Source of the DNA: Streptomyces sp. NBC_00878 | GTDB lineage: Bacteria > Actinomycetota > Actinomycetes > Streptomycetales > Streptomycetaceae | Assembly: GCF_026341515.1 (NCBI RefSeq) | Contig: NZ_JAPEOK010000001.1 | Location: 1,054,001-1,118,000, forward strand | DNA length: 64,000 bases | Reading direction: 5' to 3' | In this document: positions 51,088-61,188 of the stretch, in pieces | Numbering within the stretch: position 1 is the stretch's first letter | How the letters are laid out: the number at the start of each line of letters is the position of its first letter | Position numbers and translations under genes: made by a program | The notes under the pieces: model-generated | The model's input: only the letters and a program-made list of their open reading frames with translations | Database searches by the model: none | Told to the model about the DNA's origin: nothing

Positions 51088-52209
51088 CTACTCGGCCGCC
51101 TTCGCCTTCTCGATCACGGCCGCGGAGTCGAAGTCGTTCGCGCCCTTGAGCAGGCCGTCGTCCCACAGGTCCGGCAGGCTGACGTCCTTGGTGACCTGGC
51201 CGGACGCCTTGGTGTAGGCGACCGTCTTCGTCCACTCCTCGTCGCTGATCGCGCCCCAGTTCCTGAAGCTCTCGGGCTCACCGGTGGCGGGGACGGCGGT
51301 CTTGATCCACGCGTCGAGGGACTTGCCGTCGTCGCCGATGCGGTCGTCGGCCTTCTTGCCGGTCAGCAGCTGCGGGAAGACCTTGTAGCCATCGCGCATG
51401 GCGGCCTCGGGGTTGACGGCCGAGAAGAGCAGCGCTTTGTAGGAAGCGCGCAGATAGCGCGTCAGTACGTCCTTCTTCTCCCTCAGGGTCTTCTCGGTCA
51501 CCGCGAACGTCAGGGAGCGGATGCCGTCGAAGGCTTCCGAGTTGTCCAGGTAGTGCAGCTCGATGCCGGTGTTCTCGATCGTGGTGTAGGCCTGCGTGTA
51601 CAGCGCGAGCACGTCGACCTTGCCGTGCTCCAGGGCGGACCGGGCCTGGACGCCCACACCGACCGGCAGGAGCTCGATGTCCTTGGCCGCGTCCAGACCG
51701 GCGTCCTCCGCGTAGGCGCGGGCATAGATGGCCGAGCCGGAGGCGAGGCTGATGACTCCGATCTTCTTGCCCTTGAGGTCGGCAGGGGTTCTGATGTCCT
51801 CGTTGAACGGCTGGACCGCCATCCGCCAGGGCCAGTTCTGTACGAGGCCGCCGATGGCCTTGACCGGGACGCCCTTCTCGCGGGCGGCGAGGATGGCTCC
51901 CGCGTCGGCCGGTGTGATGTCGGCGCTGCCCGAGGCGACGGCCTGGACCGCGGCGACCGAACCGTCGGTGTTGATCACGTCGACCTTCAGCTTCTCCTCG
52001 GCCAAGTAGCCCTCGGCGGTTCCCACCGCGTACGTGGCCACCTCCTCCTTGGGGGCGAACACGGCCGAGGGGATGGCGAGTTCGAGTCTGGCCGTGGCAC
52101 CTGACGTGCCGTCGGAGGGCGACGAGGAGTCCCCGCCTCCGCAGGCGGAGAGCACCGCGAGGGCGGCAAGGGTGGCGGCACTGACACCGAGCCGCAGGGA
52201 ACGCTTCAT
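51088..52209 (-). CDS. NMT1/THI5-like substrate-binding lipoprotein
   Basis: A 373-aa extracytoplasmic binding protein. ATG 52209 follows a GAGGTG site and opens a signal peptide ending in lipobox LSAC (Cys23), then a Gly/Ser linker. The core has VAAVQAVASGSADITPADAGAILAA and LKGKKIGVISLASGSAIYARAYAEDAG, typical of NMT1/SsuA-type proteins binding small organic compounds. With the two genes downstream it forms a complete importer; the linked hydantoinase-like enzyme hints at a pyrimidine or hydantoin ligand. Confidence 0.92.
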   Translation of the reverse strand: MKRSLRLGVSAATLAALAVLSACGGGDSSSPSDGTSGATARLELAIPSAVFAPKEEVATYAVGTAEGYLAEEKLKVDVINTDGSVAAVQAVASGSADITPADAGAILAAREKGVPVKAIGGLVQNWPWRMAVQPFNEDIRTPADLKGKKIGVISLASGSAIYARAYAEDAGLDAAKDIELLPVGVGVQARSALEHGKVDVLALYTQAYTTIENTGIELHYLDNSEAFDGIRSLTFAVTEKTLREKKDVLTRYLRASYKALLFSAVNPEAAMRDGYKVFPQLLTGKKADDRIGDDGKSLDAWIKTAVPATGEPESFRNWGAISDEEWTKTVAYTKASGQVTKDVSLPDLWDDGLLKGANDFDSAAVIEKAKAAE

Positions 52210-52431
52210 GCTGGGCACCTCGATCCATCCGGTGGGGTGAGGGCTGTCGGTCGGGCGGGACTCGAAGCAGCGCTCACACACCCACTGGGGCACCCGTGCC
52301 GCGTAAGTGGTCGCCTTCGTCTCTCATCTCGCTGCTCCGGCTTCGCCTCGGACAGGACCGTGCAAGGACGTGCAGGGATGGTGGCAGACCTCAAGCATGT
52401 CTGAGGGAATCAGATCGCGAAAGAACGCAGA

Positions 52432-52467
52432 AGGGGTCCCGGAGCGACCAACCGCCCCGGAACCCCT
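52432..52467 (-). terminator. Probable terminator of pyc
   Basis: An 11-bp stem with one mismatch (52432-52442 with 52457-52467), followed on the minus strand by TTCTGCGTTCTTT. It is about 90 bp after the pyc stop, beyond the tandem repeats. Confidence 0.6.
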
Positions 52468-52521
52468 CAATACTTTCCGCTCAATACTTTCCGCTCAGTA
52501 CCCTCCGCTCAATGCCCTCGA
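52466..52521. repeat. Four 14-bp tandem repeats downstream of pyc
   Basis: Two exact CTCAATACTTTCCG units (52466, 52480) are followed by CTCAGTACCCTCCG (52494) and CTCAATGCCCTCGA (52508). They lie in the 3' untranslated region of pyc, adjoining the terminator stem. Confidence 0.9.
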
Positions 52522-52556
52522 CCGGAACCGTCAGGAGAGCCAGGGACTTGCGAGAG

Positions 52557-55500
52557 TCAGGCGATCTCGACGAGCAGATCGCCGCCCTCCACCTGCTGGA
52601 TCCTGTTGATGGCCAGCCGGGACACCCGCCCGGCCTTCGAGGCGGTGACCGCGGCTTCCATCTTCATGGCCTCGATGGTGGCCACCGTGGCCCCGACCGC
52701 CACCTCGTCCCCCTCGGCGACCGCGAGCGTCACCACTCCGGCGAACGGCGCGGCCACGTGGCCGGGGTTGGCACGGTCGGCCTTCTCCGTCACCGGGACG
52801 TCGGAGGCGGCGGCGGTGTCACGCACCTGGATGGGCCGCAGCTGGCCGTTCAGGGTGGACATCACCGTACGCATCCCGCGTTCGTCGGCCTCGCCCACGG
52901 CCTCCAGCTCGATGAGGAGCCGTACGCCCGGTTCGAGGTCGACGGCGTACTCCTTCCCGGGACGCAGCCCGTAGAAGAAGTCCTTGCTGTCCAGGACGCT
53001 GGTGTCGCCGTAGGTCTGGCGGTGGGTCTCGTACTCGCGGGTCGGCCCGGGGAACAGCAGCCGGTTGAGCGTCGCCCGCGGGGACTTCGCGAGGCCCGTA
53101 CGGTCGTCCGTGGTCAGTTCCTCGACCGGCTTGGGGGCGGCCCGGCCCTCCAGTGCCTTGGTGCGGAAGGGTTCCGGCCAGCCGCCGGGCGGGTTGCCCA
53201 GCTCGCCGCGGAGGAAGCCGATGACGGAGTCGGGGATGTCGAACCTGTTCGGCGTCGCCTCGAAGTCCTCCGGCGACACGTCGGCGCCCACCAGGTGGAG
53301 CGCGAGGTCACCGACGACCTTCGACGAAGGGGTGACCTTCACCAGCCGGCCGAGGATGCGGTCGGCGGCGGCGTACATCGCCTCGATCTGCTCGAAGCGG
53401 TCGCCGAGGCCGAGCGCGACCGCCTGGGTGCGCAGGTTGGAGAGCTGCCCGCCGGGGATCTCGTGGTGGTAGACCCGCCCGGTCGGCGAGGCCAGGCCCG
53501 CCTCGAACGGCGCGTAGATCTTGCGGACGCTCTCCCAGTACGGCTCCAGATCGCCCACGGCCTGGAGGCTCAGCCCGGTGGACCGCTCGGAGTAGTCGGT
53601 CGCGGCGACGATGCCCGACAGCGACGGCTGCGAGGTGGTGCCCGACATCGACGCCACCGCGCCGTCGACCGCGTCCGCGCCGGCCTGGATCGCGGCGAGG
53701 TAGGTGGCGAGCTGACCGCCCGCGGTGTCATGGGTGTGCAGGTGCACCGGCAGGTCGAACTCGCGGCGCAGCGCCGATACGAGGGTCGCGGCGGCCGGGG
53801 CGCGGAGCAGGCCCGCCATGTCCTTGACGGCGAGGATGTGGGCGCCCGCGTCGACGATCTGCTCGGCGAGGCGGAGGTAGTAGTCCAGGGTGTAGAGCCG
53901 CTCGGACGGGTCGGACAGGTCGGCGGTGTAACAGAGGGCGACCTCGGCGATCGCCGTTCCCGTCTCCCGTACGGCGTCGATGGCGGGCCGCATCTGCCCG
54001 ACGTCGTTCAGCGCGTCGAAGATCCGGAAGATGTCGATGCCGGTCGCCGCGGCCTCCTGGACGAAGGCGTCGGTCACCTCGGTCGGGTACGGCGTGTAGC
54101 CCACGGTGTTGCGGCCGCGCAGCAGCATCTGCAGGCAGATGTTCGGCACGGCCTCGCGGAGTGCGGCCAGGCGTTCCCAGGGGTCCTCGGCGAGGAAGCG
54201 GAGCGCGACGTCGTAGGTGGCGCCGCCCCAGCACTCCAGGGACAGCAGCTGGGGCAGCGTCCGTGCCACCACGGGGGCGACGGCGAGCATGTCCTTGGTA
54301 CGGACCCGGGTGGCGAGCAGCGACTGGTGGGCGTCGCGGAACGTGGTGTCGGTGACGCCGATGGCCGGTGACTCGCGCAGCCATCGGGCGAAGCCCTCGG
54401 GGCCGAGTTCGACGAGCCGCTGCCGGGAGCCGGCGGGCGGCTCGCCGGCCGGCAGGGGCGGCATCTTCGTGGACGGGTCGATCAGCTCGGGCCGTTCGCC
54501 GTGCGGCTTGTTCACCGTGACGTCGGCGAGGTAGGTGAGCAGCTTGGTACCGCGGTCGGCGGAGTGACGTGCGGTGAGCAGGTGCGGCCGCTGCTCGATG
54601 AACGACGTCGTGACCTGCCCGGCCCGGAAGTCCGGGTCGTCCAGCACGGCTTGCAGGAAGGGGATGTTGGTGGCCACGCCGCGGATGCGGAACTCGGCCA
54701 CCGCGCGCCGGGCCCGGCCGATCGCGGTCCCGAAGTCGCGGCCCCGGCACGTGAGTTTGACCAGCATCGAGTCGAAGTGCGCGCTGATCTCCGTACCGGC
54801 GTGGGTGGTGCCGCCGTCCAGCCGGATGCCCGAGCCGCCGGGCGAGCGGTAGAAGCTGATCCTGCCGGTGTCCGGGCGGAAACCGTTGGCCGGGTCCTCG
54901 GTGGTGATGCGGCACTGCAGTGCGGCACCGCGCAGGGTGACCGTCTCCTGCGAGAGTCCGAGGTCGGCCAGTGTCTCGCCGGAGGCGATGCGCAGTTGCG
55001 CCTGCACGAGGTCGACGTCGGTGACCTCCTCGGTCACCGTGTGCTCGACCTGGATGCGCGGGTTCATCTCGATGAAGACGTGGTTGCCGTCGCGGTCGAG
55101 CAGGAACTCCACGGTGCCCGCGTTGCGGTAGCCGATCCGCTCGGCGAACCGTACGGCGTCGGCGCACATCCGCATCCGCAGCGCCGGGTCGAGGTTCGGC
55201 GCGGGGGCCAGCTCGATCACCTTCTGGTGGCGGCGCTGCACCGAGCAGTCGCGCTCGAAGAGGTGGATGACGTTGCCCTGCCCGTCGGCGAGGATCTGCA
55301 CCTCGATGTGGCGCGGTTCGATGACGGCCTTCTCCAGGAAGACCGTGGAGTCGCCGAACGCGGACGCGGCCTCGCGGGCCGCGGCCTCGATGGACTCGCG
55401 CAGCAGGGCGGGCTCCTCGACCCGCCGCATTCCGCGCCCGCCACCGCCGGCGACGGCCTTGACGAACACCGGGAAGCCGATGTCCTCGGCGGCGCGGACG

Positions 55501-55931
55501 AGTTCGTCCACGTCGGTGGAGGGCGCCGAGGAGCCGAGCACCGGTACGCCGGCCTCGCGGGCGGCGGCGACCGCACGCGCCTTGTTGCCGGTCAGCTCCA
55601 GCGTGTCCGCGCTGGGCCCGACAAAGGTGATGCCGGCCTCCTCGCAGGCCCGCGCCAGGTCGGGGTTCTCGGACAGGAACCCGTATCCCGGGTACACGGC
55701 GTCCGCTCCCGCCCGCTGCGCCGCGCGGACGATCTCCTCCACGGACAGGTAGGCCCGGACGGGGTGTCCCGGCACGCCGATCTCGTATGCCTCGTCGGCC
55801 TTCAACCGGTGCAGTGAATTGCGATCCTCGTGCGGGAAGACAGCCACGGTCCTCGCGCCCAGCTCATAGCCGGCGCGAAACGCGCGAATCGCGATCTCAC
55901 CACGGTTGGCGACCAGCACCTTGCGGAACAT
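52557..55931 (-). CDS. pyc: Pyruvate carboxylase
   Basis: 1124 aa, the full length for single-chain pyruvate carboxylase. ATG 55931 begins MFRKVLVANRGEIAIRAFRA and has AAGGGATCC upstream. Order: biotin carboxylase (residues 1-450, with FVKAVAGGGGRGMRRV and VFIEMNPRIQVEHTVTEE), carboxyltransferase (about 530-830, with TFRDAHQSLLATRVRTKDML and LECWGGATYDVALRFL) and a C-terminal biotin carrier domain with the biotinylated lysine in EAMKMEA. It carboxylates pyruvate to oxaloacetate, an anaplerotic step. It is transcribed alone. Confidence 0.97.
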   Translation of the reverse strand: MFRKVLVANRGEIAIRAFRAGYELGARTVAVFPHEDRNSLHRLKADEAYEIGVPGHPVRAYLSVEEIVRAAQRAGADAVYPGYGFLSENPDLARACEEAGITFVGPSADTLELTGNKARAVAAAREAGVPVLGSSAPSTDVDELVRAAEDIGFPVFVKAVAGGGGRGMRRVEEPALLRESIEAAAREAASAFGDSTVFLEKAVIEPRHIEVQILADGQGNVIHLFERDCSVQRRHQKVIELAPAPNLDPALRMRMCADAVRFAERIGYRNAGTVEFLLDRDGNHVFIEMNPRIQVEHTVTEEVTDVDLVQAQLRIASGETLADLGLSQETVTLRGAALQCRITTEDPANGFRPDTGRISFYRSPGGSGIRLDGGTTHAGTEISAHFDSMLVKLTCRGRDFGTAIGRARRAVAEFRIRGVATNIPFLQAVLDDPDFRAGQVTTSFIEQRPHLLTARHSADRGTKLLTYLADVTVNKPHGERPELIDPSTKMPPLPAGEPPAGSRQRLVELGPEGFARWLRESPAIGVTDTTFRDAHQSLLATRVRTKDMLAVAPVVARTLPQLLSLECWGGATYDVALRFLAEDPWERLAALREAVPNICLQMLLRGRNTVGYTPYPTEVTDAFVQEAAATGIDIFRIFDALNDVGQMRPAIDAVRETGTAIAEVALCYTADLSDPSERLYTLDYYLRLAEQIVDAGAHILAVKDMAGLLRAPAAATLVSALRREFDLPVHLHTHDTAGGQLATYLAAIQAGADAVDGAVASMSGTTSQPSLSGIVAATDYSERSTGLSLQAVGDLEPYWESVRKIYAPFEAGLASPTGRVYHHEIPGGQLSNLRTQAVALGLGDRFEQIEAMYAAADRILGRLVKVTPSSKVVGDLALHLVGADVSPEDFEATPNRFDIPDSVIGFLRGELGNPPGGWPEPFRTKALEGRAAPKPVEELTTDDRTGLAKSPRATLNRLLFPGPTREYETHRQTYGDTSVLDSKDFFYGLRPGKEYAVDLEPGVRLLIELEAVGEADERGMRTVMSTLNGQLRPIQVRDTAAASDVPVTEKADRANPGHVAAPFAGVVTLAVAEGDEVAVGATVATIEAMKMEAAVTASKAGRVSRLAINRIQQVEGGDLLVEIA

Positions 55932-56196
55932 CCTGGATCCCTTCAGCCTGCCGGTGACGCGCACCATGGTGTCTGCCCAGCCTCCGGGGCGCCATGTGAG
56001 CCGGGCCACTCACATGGAGGTTTCCGGCCGACGGAGCAGCCGCCTGCCCGGCCGCGACGCGCACCGAGTCACCTCGCAGGCCACCGATGAACTTCTTGAG
56101 CGGACAAGCGACTACCCAGTCAGGTGGCTACGCAGTCACCCGGTGATGCGGCCAGGCGGCGGCGTCGGGGCGCCGCTCATTGCACCTGGCTCGCGT

Positions 56197-58038
56197 TCAG
56201 ACCAGGTCGGCCCGCGCGGGGCTGTCGCCGATGGCGTTGTCGTCGACGGCGTTGTCGTCGAGGAAGCCGCCCGACTGGTGCTGCCACAGCTTCGCGTACG
56301 CGCCCTGGGACGCGAGGAGTTCCTGGTGCGTGCCCTGCTCGATGATCCGTCCGCGGTCGAGGACGACGAGCCGGTCCATGGTGGCGACCGTGCTCAGCCG
56401 GTGCGCCACCACGAGCGCCGTGCGGCCCTCCATGAGCCGCCACAGCGCCTCCTGCACGAGGATCTCGCTCTCGGAGTCCAGGGCGCTGGTGGCCTCGTCG
56501 AGCAGCAGGATCGGCGCGTCGCGCAGGATGGCCCTCGCGAGAGCGACCCGCTGGCGCTGACCGCCGGACAGCTTCACGCCCCGCTCGCCCACCATGGTGT
56601 CGAAGCCGTCCGGCAGTGCGTCGGCGAACTCCGTGACGTGCGCCGCCGCGGCCGCGCGGCGGATCTCGGCCTCGGTGGCGTCCGGCCGGGCGAACGCGAT
56701 GTTCTCCCGCAGCGTGCGGTGGAACATCGCCGGGTCCTGCGGCACGTACGCGATCAGGCTGCGCAGGTCGGCCTGGCGCAGCCTGCTGATGTCCTGGCCC
56801 CCGATCAGGATCCGGCCGGCCTCGATGTCCGTCATCCGCAGCAGCAGCCGGGTCAGCGTGGTCTTGCCTCCGCCGGACCGGCCGACGAGGCCGATCTTCG
56901 TCCCGCTGGGCACGGCCAGGTCGAGGTCCTCGAAAAGCGGCTCCGCGCCCCCGTGGGCGAAGGTCACCTGCTCGAAGTGGACGTCAGCGGCCCCGGGGAG
57001 CGGCTCCGGCGACGCCGGGTCGAGTACGGTCGGCGGCGCCAGCAGCAGATCGGTGAACTGCGCGGCCTCCGTCATCGCGCTCTCCAGGCGGCGGTAGATC
57101 TGGTTGAACTCGAACATGATCCGCGTCGCGTTCGTGTAGTACGTGAAGGCGACCACGACCGCCTCCACGCCGAGCCTGCCCCCGCCGAGCTCGACCGCGA
57201 GCAGCAGGCCCAGCGCGTTGGTGAGTACGGACATCGGCGCGACCAGTGTGTCGATGCGCAGGTTGCCGTAGTCCCACGACCTGAGGGTGAGCCGCCGCGA
57301 GGCCGCGACACGGGACCGGTGCTCGGCGGCCTCGCGCTCCTCGGCCGCGAACGCCCGGACCGTGTCCATGTTCATCAGGCTGTCGGCGACGTGGCCCGCC
57401 ACGCGGGCGATCGCCTCCTCGCGGTTGTCGACCAGCGACTGACGGCGACGGATGAGGGGTACGACGAACAGCGCCGTCAGCGCGATCATCGCCAACAGGC
57501 CTACAACGAGCAGCGGTTCGTAGGTCCACAGCACCACCGACCCGAAGATGAGCGGCACCAGGCTGCCCACGACCTGGAACGTCAGCGTGTCGACGAACTC
57601 CTCGAACCGGGAGGCGAAGCTCAGGACCCGCTTGGTCAGCGCCCCGGCGAAGTTGTCGTGGAAGAACGCGGCGTCCTTCGCGAACAGTTCGTCCAGTCCG
57701 ATCACGTACAGGTGCTCGATACCGCGGGCGGCGAGGCGGTTCAGGCAGTGCAGGCCGATGCGCCACAGTATCTCCGCGAGGAGCAGGACACCGGCGAAGC
57801 CCAGGACATAGGGCAGCATCGACCCCATGGTGATACCGGCGTCCGAGGAGATGCGGCCGACGAGCTTGGCGACGATCAGCGGCGCGATGTAGCTGATGCC
57901 GATGTTGCCCATGGCGGGCAGCAGCATCGCGGGTGCCGTCAGCAGTCGAAGCCGAGCTAACTCCCTTCCGTAGTAGCGGAGTGCGAGGAGCACCGAGCCC
58001 CTGCTCCGCGGAACTGGGCGCGATTCAGGCGATCCCAT
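56197..58038 (-). CDS. ABC exporter (fused membrane and ATPase domains)
   Basis: 613 aa from ATG 58038; the open frame upstream overlaps a pseudogene and is not coding. Six membrane helices (about residues 20-330) precede an ATPase domain with Walker A VGRSGGGKTT, Q-loop AYVPQDPAMFHRTLRENI, signature LSGGQRQR, Walker B LLLLDEATSALD and H-loop VVAHRLSTVA. All motifs are intact, so a homodimer would work. It belongs to the MsbA/multidrug or lipid exporter group. The C-terminal tail is Asp/Asn-rich (DDNAVDDNAIGD), a small duplication. Substrate unknown. Confidence 0.92.
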   Translation of the reverse strand: MGSPESRPVPRSRGSVLLALRYYGRELARLRLLTAPAMLLPAMGNIGISYIAPLIVAKLVGRISSDAGITMGSMLPYVLGFAGVLLLAEILWRIGLHCLNRLAARGIEHLYVIGLDELFAKDAAFFHDNFAGALTKRVLSFASRFEEFVDTLTFQVVGSLVPLIFGSVVLWTYEPLLVVGLLAMIALTALFVVPLIRRRQSLVDNREEAIARVAGHVADSLMNMDTVRAFAAEEREAAEHRSRVAASRRLTLRSWDYGNLRIDTLVAPMSVLTNALGLLLAVELGGGRLGVEAVVVAFTYYTNATRIMFEFNQIYRRLESAMTEAAQFTDLLLAPPTVLDPASPEPLPGAADVHFEQVTFAHGGAEPLFEDLDLAVPSGTKIGLVGRSGGGKTTLTRLLLRMTDIEAGRILIGGQDISRLRQADLRSLIAYVPQDPAMFHRTLRENIAFARPDATEAEIRRAAAAAHVTEFADALPDGFDTMVGERGVKLSGGQRQRVALARAILRDAPILLLDEATSALDSESEILVQEALWRLMEGRTALVVAHRLSTVATMDRLVVLDRGRIIEQGTHQELLASQGAYAKLWQHQSGGFLDDNAVDDNAIGDSPARADLV

Positions 58039-58251
58039 ACCAACCCTGTGGTGTTGAGTGGCGGCCCGCCCCGTGCGGGGGCACGACGACGGAGCCTCCG
58101 CGCGAGGCGCGGCGAAGGCTGTGTGTGAGTACGAGCAGGCCAGGAAGCAGAATTGTCCCGCGACGGCTCCCCCGGAGTCCAAGCGTTTTCTCAGCCGGGT
58201 CGTCCGCGCCACGACCGCCACGGCACTGGCACTCCGCCCGCCCCGCCACCG

Positions 58252-58288
58252 CGAACCCTCACGGCCGCGGTACTGCCGTGAGGGTTCG
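58252..58288 (-). terminator. Hairpin after the metallophosphoesterase pseudogene
   Basis: A perfect 14-bp stem (58252-58265 with 58275-58288) with a nine-base loop, 17 bp beyond the pseudogene stop on the minus strand. No U-tract follows. It lies in the 266-bp gap before the ABC exporter, which holds nothing else recognisable. Confidence 0.65.
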
Positions 58289-58304
58289 GAAATGGGGACG
58301 CGCG

Positions 58305-59907
58305 TCACGCGAAGGGCGTGAGGAACTCCCGTACGGGCAGAGCCCGGTTCACGATGCGGGTGTCGCCGAGCCACCCGTAGAAGCCCTGCCCGAAGCGTTC
58401 GTCGAACTGCGTGGCGCCGATGACGAAGGGCTTGCCGAGGGTGGCGATGCCGGTGGACGGCTGCGTGGGATTGCGGGCGATCTTCGAGCCGTCCACGTAC
58501 ATCACCGTGCGGCGCCCGTCGTTGACGACGGCGATGTGCATCCAGCGGCCCACGGGCACCGCGTGGCTCCACGACGTGGGTCGGCGTCCTGACGCTGCGG
58601 ATAGACCACGAACTGGAGGAACCTCTCGGGCGAGAGGTTGAGGCTGCACGTGGGCTCCAGCGGGGACCAGCCCGTGGTCTTGCCCGCGTCTGAGTTGCGC
58701 CCTTCCCAGCTGAGAATGCCCATCCAGGCGTGGTCGCCCTCGAAGGGCTCGGGCAGCCTGATGAAGGTCTCGATGGTGTAGCCGCGGGTGAACTTCTCGC
58801 CGTTCAGGGCCGCTTGGGCGGCCGTCGTCAGGATCGCGCCGCGGTTCGGGTTCTTGCCGCCGTCGAAGCGTCGATGCTCTCGGCCTCCAGGGTCGACCGC
58901 TCCCCGGCATCGCGGGCGAGCAGCCACGGCGAGAAGGTCTCGACGTCGATTACGCCACGGGCCAGGTCGAAGCCGTACGTACGGACCATCCCGGCGCCGC
59001 CGTAGTAGCGGTCCTGGTAGTTGGTGATGTGGACGTGGACATCGTTGTCGGCGTCGTTGCGCAGAACCGTGCGCCCGGGCGGCCAGTAGTGGCCGCCCAG
59101 CGCGAGGAAGATCTGGTCGTTGCCGCGGATGAGGCCGTCCCACAGGCGCTTGCCGTTGTCCGACAGTTGGGCCTCGCCGTCGTCGTCCGACCAGGCGAGG
59201 TCGTGCGTGGTGAGGACGGCGGGCAGCGTGGGGTGCGCGTCGAGGATGCCCTGCGCCCATCGCAGTCCCCTGTCCGACGCCCGCCAGTCGAGGGCGATGA
59301 CCAGCCATGCGCGGCTCGCGGCGGTCAGCACGTGGTAGGTGTTGTATCCGTCGGGCGAGGCGCCGCGGTAGGTCGGCATGGACGCGTAGCGGGCGGGCCC
59401 GAACGCCGCGAGGTACGCGGAGTCGCCCCGCTGGTCGTCCCCGGACTTGATGTCGTGGTTGCCCGCCAGGACGCTGTAGGGCACCTTGCCGTGGATGGTC
59501 CGGAAGGTGTCGGCGGCGCGGGCGATCTCGTCCTCGGTACCGTGCTCGGTGACGTCACCGAGGTGAGTCATGAAGGCGATGTTCGCCTCGGCCCGCTCGG
59601 CGACGAGGTGGCGGAACGTCTCACGCAGCGGGGCGGGGTCGGCACTGTCGGCGTCGAAGAGGTACTGCGTGTCGGGGAGGACGGCCAGCACGAAGCGCGG
59701 GCTCTCCGGGTCGAAGGGGCCGGAGTGAGCCGCAGAAGCGGACGCAGCGGCGGAGTTGGGGGCGGAGGTGGAGGTGGAGGCAGAGGCGGAAGCCGCCTGT
59801 GCCGACGTCTCGAAGGCGGCGGCCGCCGCGCCGGCCGCGGGCAGGGCGACCGCGGCTCGCAGCAGCGCGCGTCTTTGCAGGGAGTTTTGCTGTTCTGCCG
59901 CAGTCAT
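58305..59907 (-). pseudogene. Tat-exported metallophosphoesterase with LamG domain, two frameshifts
   Basis: The start is ATG 59907: a twin-arginine-type signal (QRRALLRAAVALPAAGAAAAA), then a calcineurin-like phosphoesterase domain with VLPDTQYL, THLGDVTEHG, LAGNHDIKSG and TTHDLAW motifs. The reading frame then breaks near 58868; restoring one missing base joins EAESI to RFDGGKNPNRGAIL and a LamG/concanavalin-like domain. A second missing base near 58578 must be restored to reach SWSHAVPVGRWMHIAVVNDG and the end FLTPFA. The intact protein would have about 534 residues. Either the gene is dead or two single-base sequencing errors exist. Confidence 0.85.
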
Positions 59908-60079
59908 GAACACTCCGTGGGACGGGGCCAGTTGGCAGGCCGTACGCTGCTCACCTGCCACAGCCGTGCGGTGGCGGGGAGTTGAACGTCCGCTGCCGGT
60001 CGCCCGACGTTTGGCAGAGCCGCCCCCGTCCGGGCCTCACGGGAATCAGGGAGAGACGGCTCGTCCGACCGCACGAACG

Positions 60080-60119
60080 CGATCAGCGGGCCTGCCGTGG
60101 TCGGCAGACCCGCTGATCG
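60080..60119 (-). terminator. Terminator after the streptogrisin-like protease
   Basis: An 18-bp stem with one mismatch (60080-60097 with 60102-60119) and a four-base loop, 15 bp beyond the protease stop on the minus strand. Confidence 0.83.
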
Positions 60120-60134
60120 ACGGCCCGGAGCCCG

Positions 60135-61052
60135 TCAGTAGACGGTCAGGCCGTAGGTGTTCAGCACTTCTTGGATCGGCTGGTAGAAGGTGGTCCCTCC
60201 CGAGGTGCAGTTCCCGGAGCCGCCGGAGAGGATGCCGATGACCTTGTCACCCGCGTAGAGCGGGCCGCCGCTGTCGCCGGGCTCGGCACAGATGTTGGTC
60301 TGGATCAGCCCGTAGACGACGTCTCCGCTCCCGTAGTTGACGGTCGCGTTCAGCGCGGTGACCCTGCCGCAGTGGACACCGGTGGTCGATCCCCGATGGC
60401 AGACGCTCTGGCCGACATAGGCCGTCGCGGTCCCGGTGACGTCGACGGTTCCGATGGTGCCGGGGTGCGGCACGGCCAGGTTGGAGTACCGGACGACACC
60501 GAAGTCATTGCCGGGGAAGCTGGTACCGGTGGTGGGACCGACCGCCGTGGTCATGGCGGAACTCGTATACCAGGTGGACGTACCGGCGGTGCAGTGGCCG
60601 GCGGTGACGAAGTAGTACGTGGAACCGCTCTGCACGTTGACCCCCGCCGTGCAGCGCCAGCCGGAAGCGTAGATGCCGTCGCCGCCCGACAGCAGAGTGC
60701 GCAACTGTCCGTCGACCCGTTCGAGGGTCAGGGCACCTGCGAAACGGCCCGTGGCCCGACGGAGTACGGCCAGGTCGGCGTCCGCGACCGTGGAGTCCGC
60801 GAGAACCCGCAGCTTCCCGGTCCGCTCGTCCACGACCCAGCTCGTCCCGGCGATCCCCAGGGTTTCGACGGCCGAGGCCGCGCTGGACAGCGAGGCGGCG
60901 CTGGACACCGAGGCGGCGGATGGCGCGGCGTCGCCTGTGGGCGCCGCGGCCGCGCTGGTGCCGGACACCGCCAGGGCGGCCACGACGAACAGGCTCAACA
61001 CCGAGGCGATCAGCCGGGAACGTCTGATGGTGGTACGGCGTGCTCTCATCAC
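60135..61052 (-). CDS. Streptogrisin-like secreted serine protease (S1 family)
   Basis: A 305-aa pre-pro-protease. A basic n-region ([11 protein letters not shown]) and hydrophobic stretch form a secretion signal of about 38 residues. An Ala/Ser-rich propeptide with a short [12 protein letters not shown] segment follows. The mature chymotrypsin-like domain has TAGHC (His, near 150), GNDFGVV (Asp) and EPGDSGGP (Ser, near 255), with cysteine pairs in GWRC-AGHC and ICAEPG-GNC. It would be secreted and cleave proteins, as SGPA/SGPB-type enzymes do. It is monocistronic with its own terminator. Confidence 0.94.
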   Translation of the reverse strand: MMRARRTTIRRSRLIASVLSLFVVAALAVSGTSAAAAPTGDAAPSAASVSSAASLSSAASAVETLGIAGTSWVVDERTGKLRVLADSTVADADLAVLRRATGRFAGALTLERVDGQLRTLLSGGDGIYASGWRCTAGVNVQSGSTYYFVTAGHCTAGTSTWYTSSAMTTAVGPTTGTSFPGNDFGVVRYSNLAVPHPGTIGTVDVTGTATAYVGQSVCHRGSTTGVHCGRVTALNATVNYGSGDVVYGLIQTNICAEPGDSGGPLYAGDKVIGILSGGSGNCTSGGTTFYQPIQEVLNTYGLTVY

Positions 61053-61109
61053 CCAAATCTCCCCGAAGACGGTCGGTCAGGTCCGCCACGCCCGACTGGT
61101 CTCGGGGCG

Positions 61110-61188
61110 TGCCGTGAATCCGTGCAGAGGTTCCATACCGGGGTTCCATGCCGTGATTCCGTGCAGAGATTCCGTGCCGTGATACTGG
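61110..61188. repeat. 25-bp direct repeats upstream of the protease
   Basis: Units start TGCCGTGA(A/T)TCCGTGCAGA; two full copies and a partial third lie 60-140 bp before the protease start. They may be regulator sites or simple slippage products. Confidence 0.75.

Larger units (their letters stand above)
52210..52556. other. 347-bp gap with tandem repeats and a terminator
   Basis: No gene is visible. The segment near pyc holds four 14-bp tandem units and a hairpin described separately. The part next to the importer genes should contain their promoter, but no clear -35/-10 pair could be picked. Confidence 0.7.

Noticed and set aside
52466..52521. CRISPR-like array
   Set aside because: The 14-bp units are directly tandem with no spacers and there are no cas genes.
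50236..54371. 622-aa and 691-aa plus-strand open frames
   Set aside because: They are antisense to the importer genes and pyruvate carboxylase, whose catalytic motifs are clear on the minus strand.
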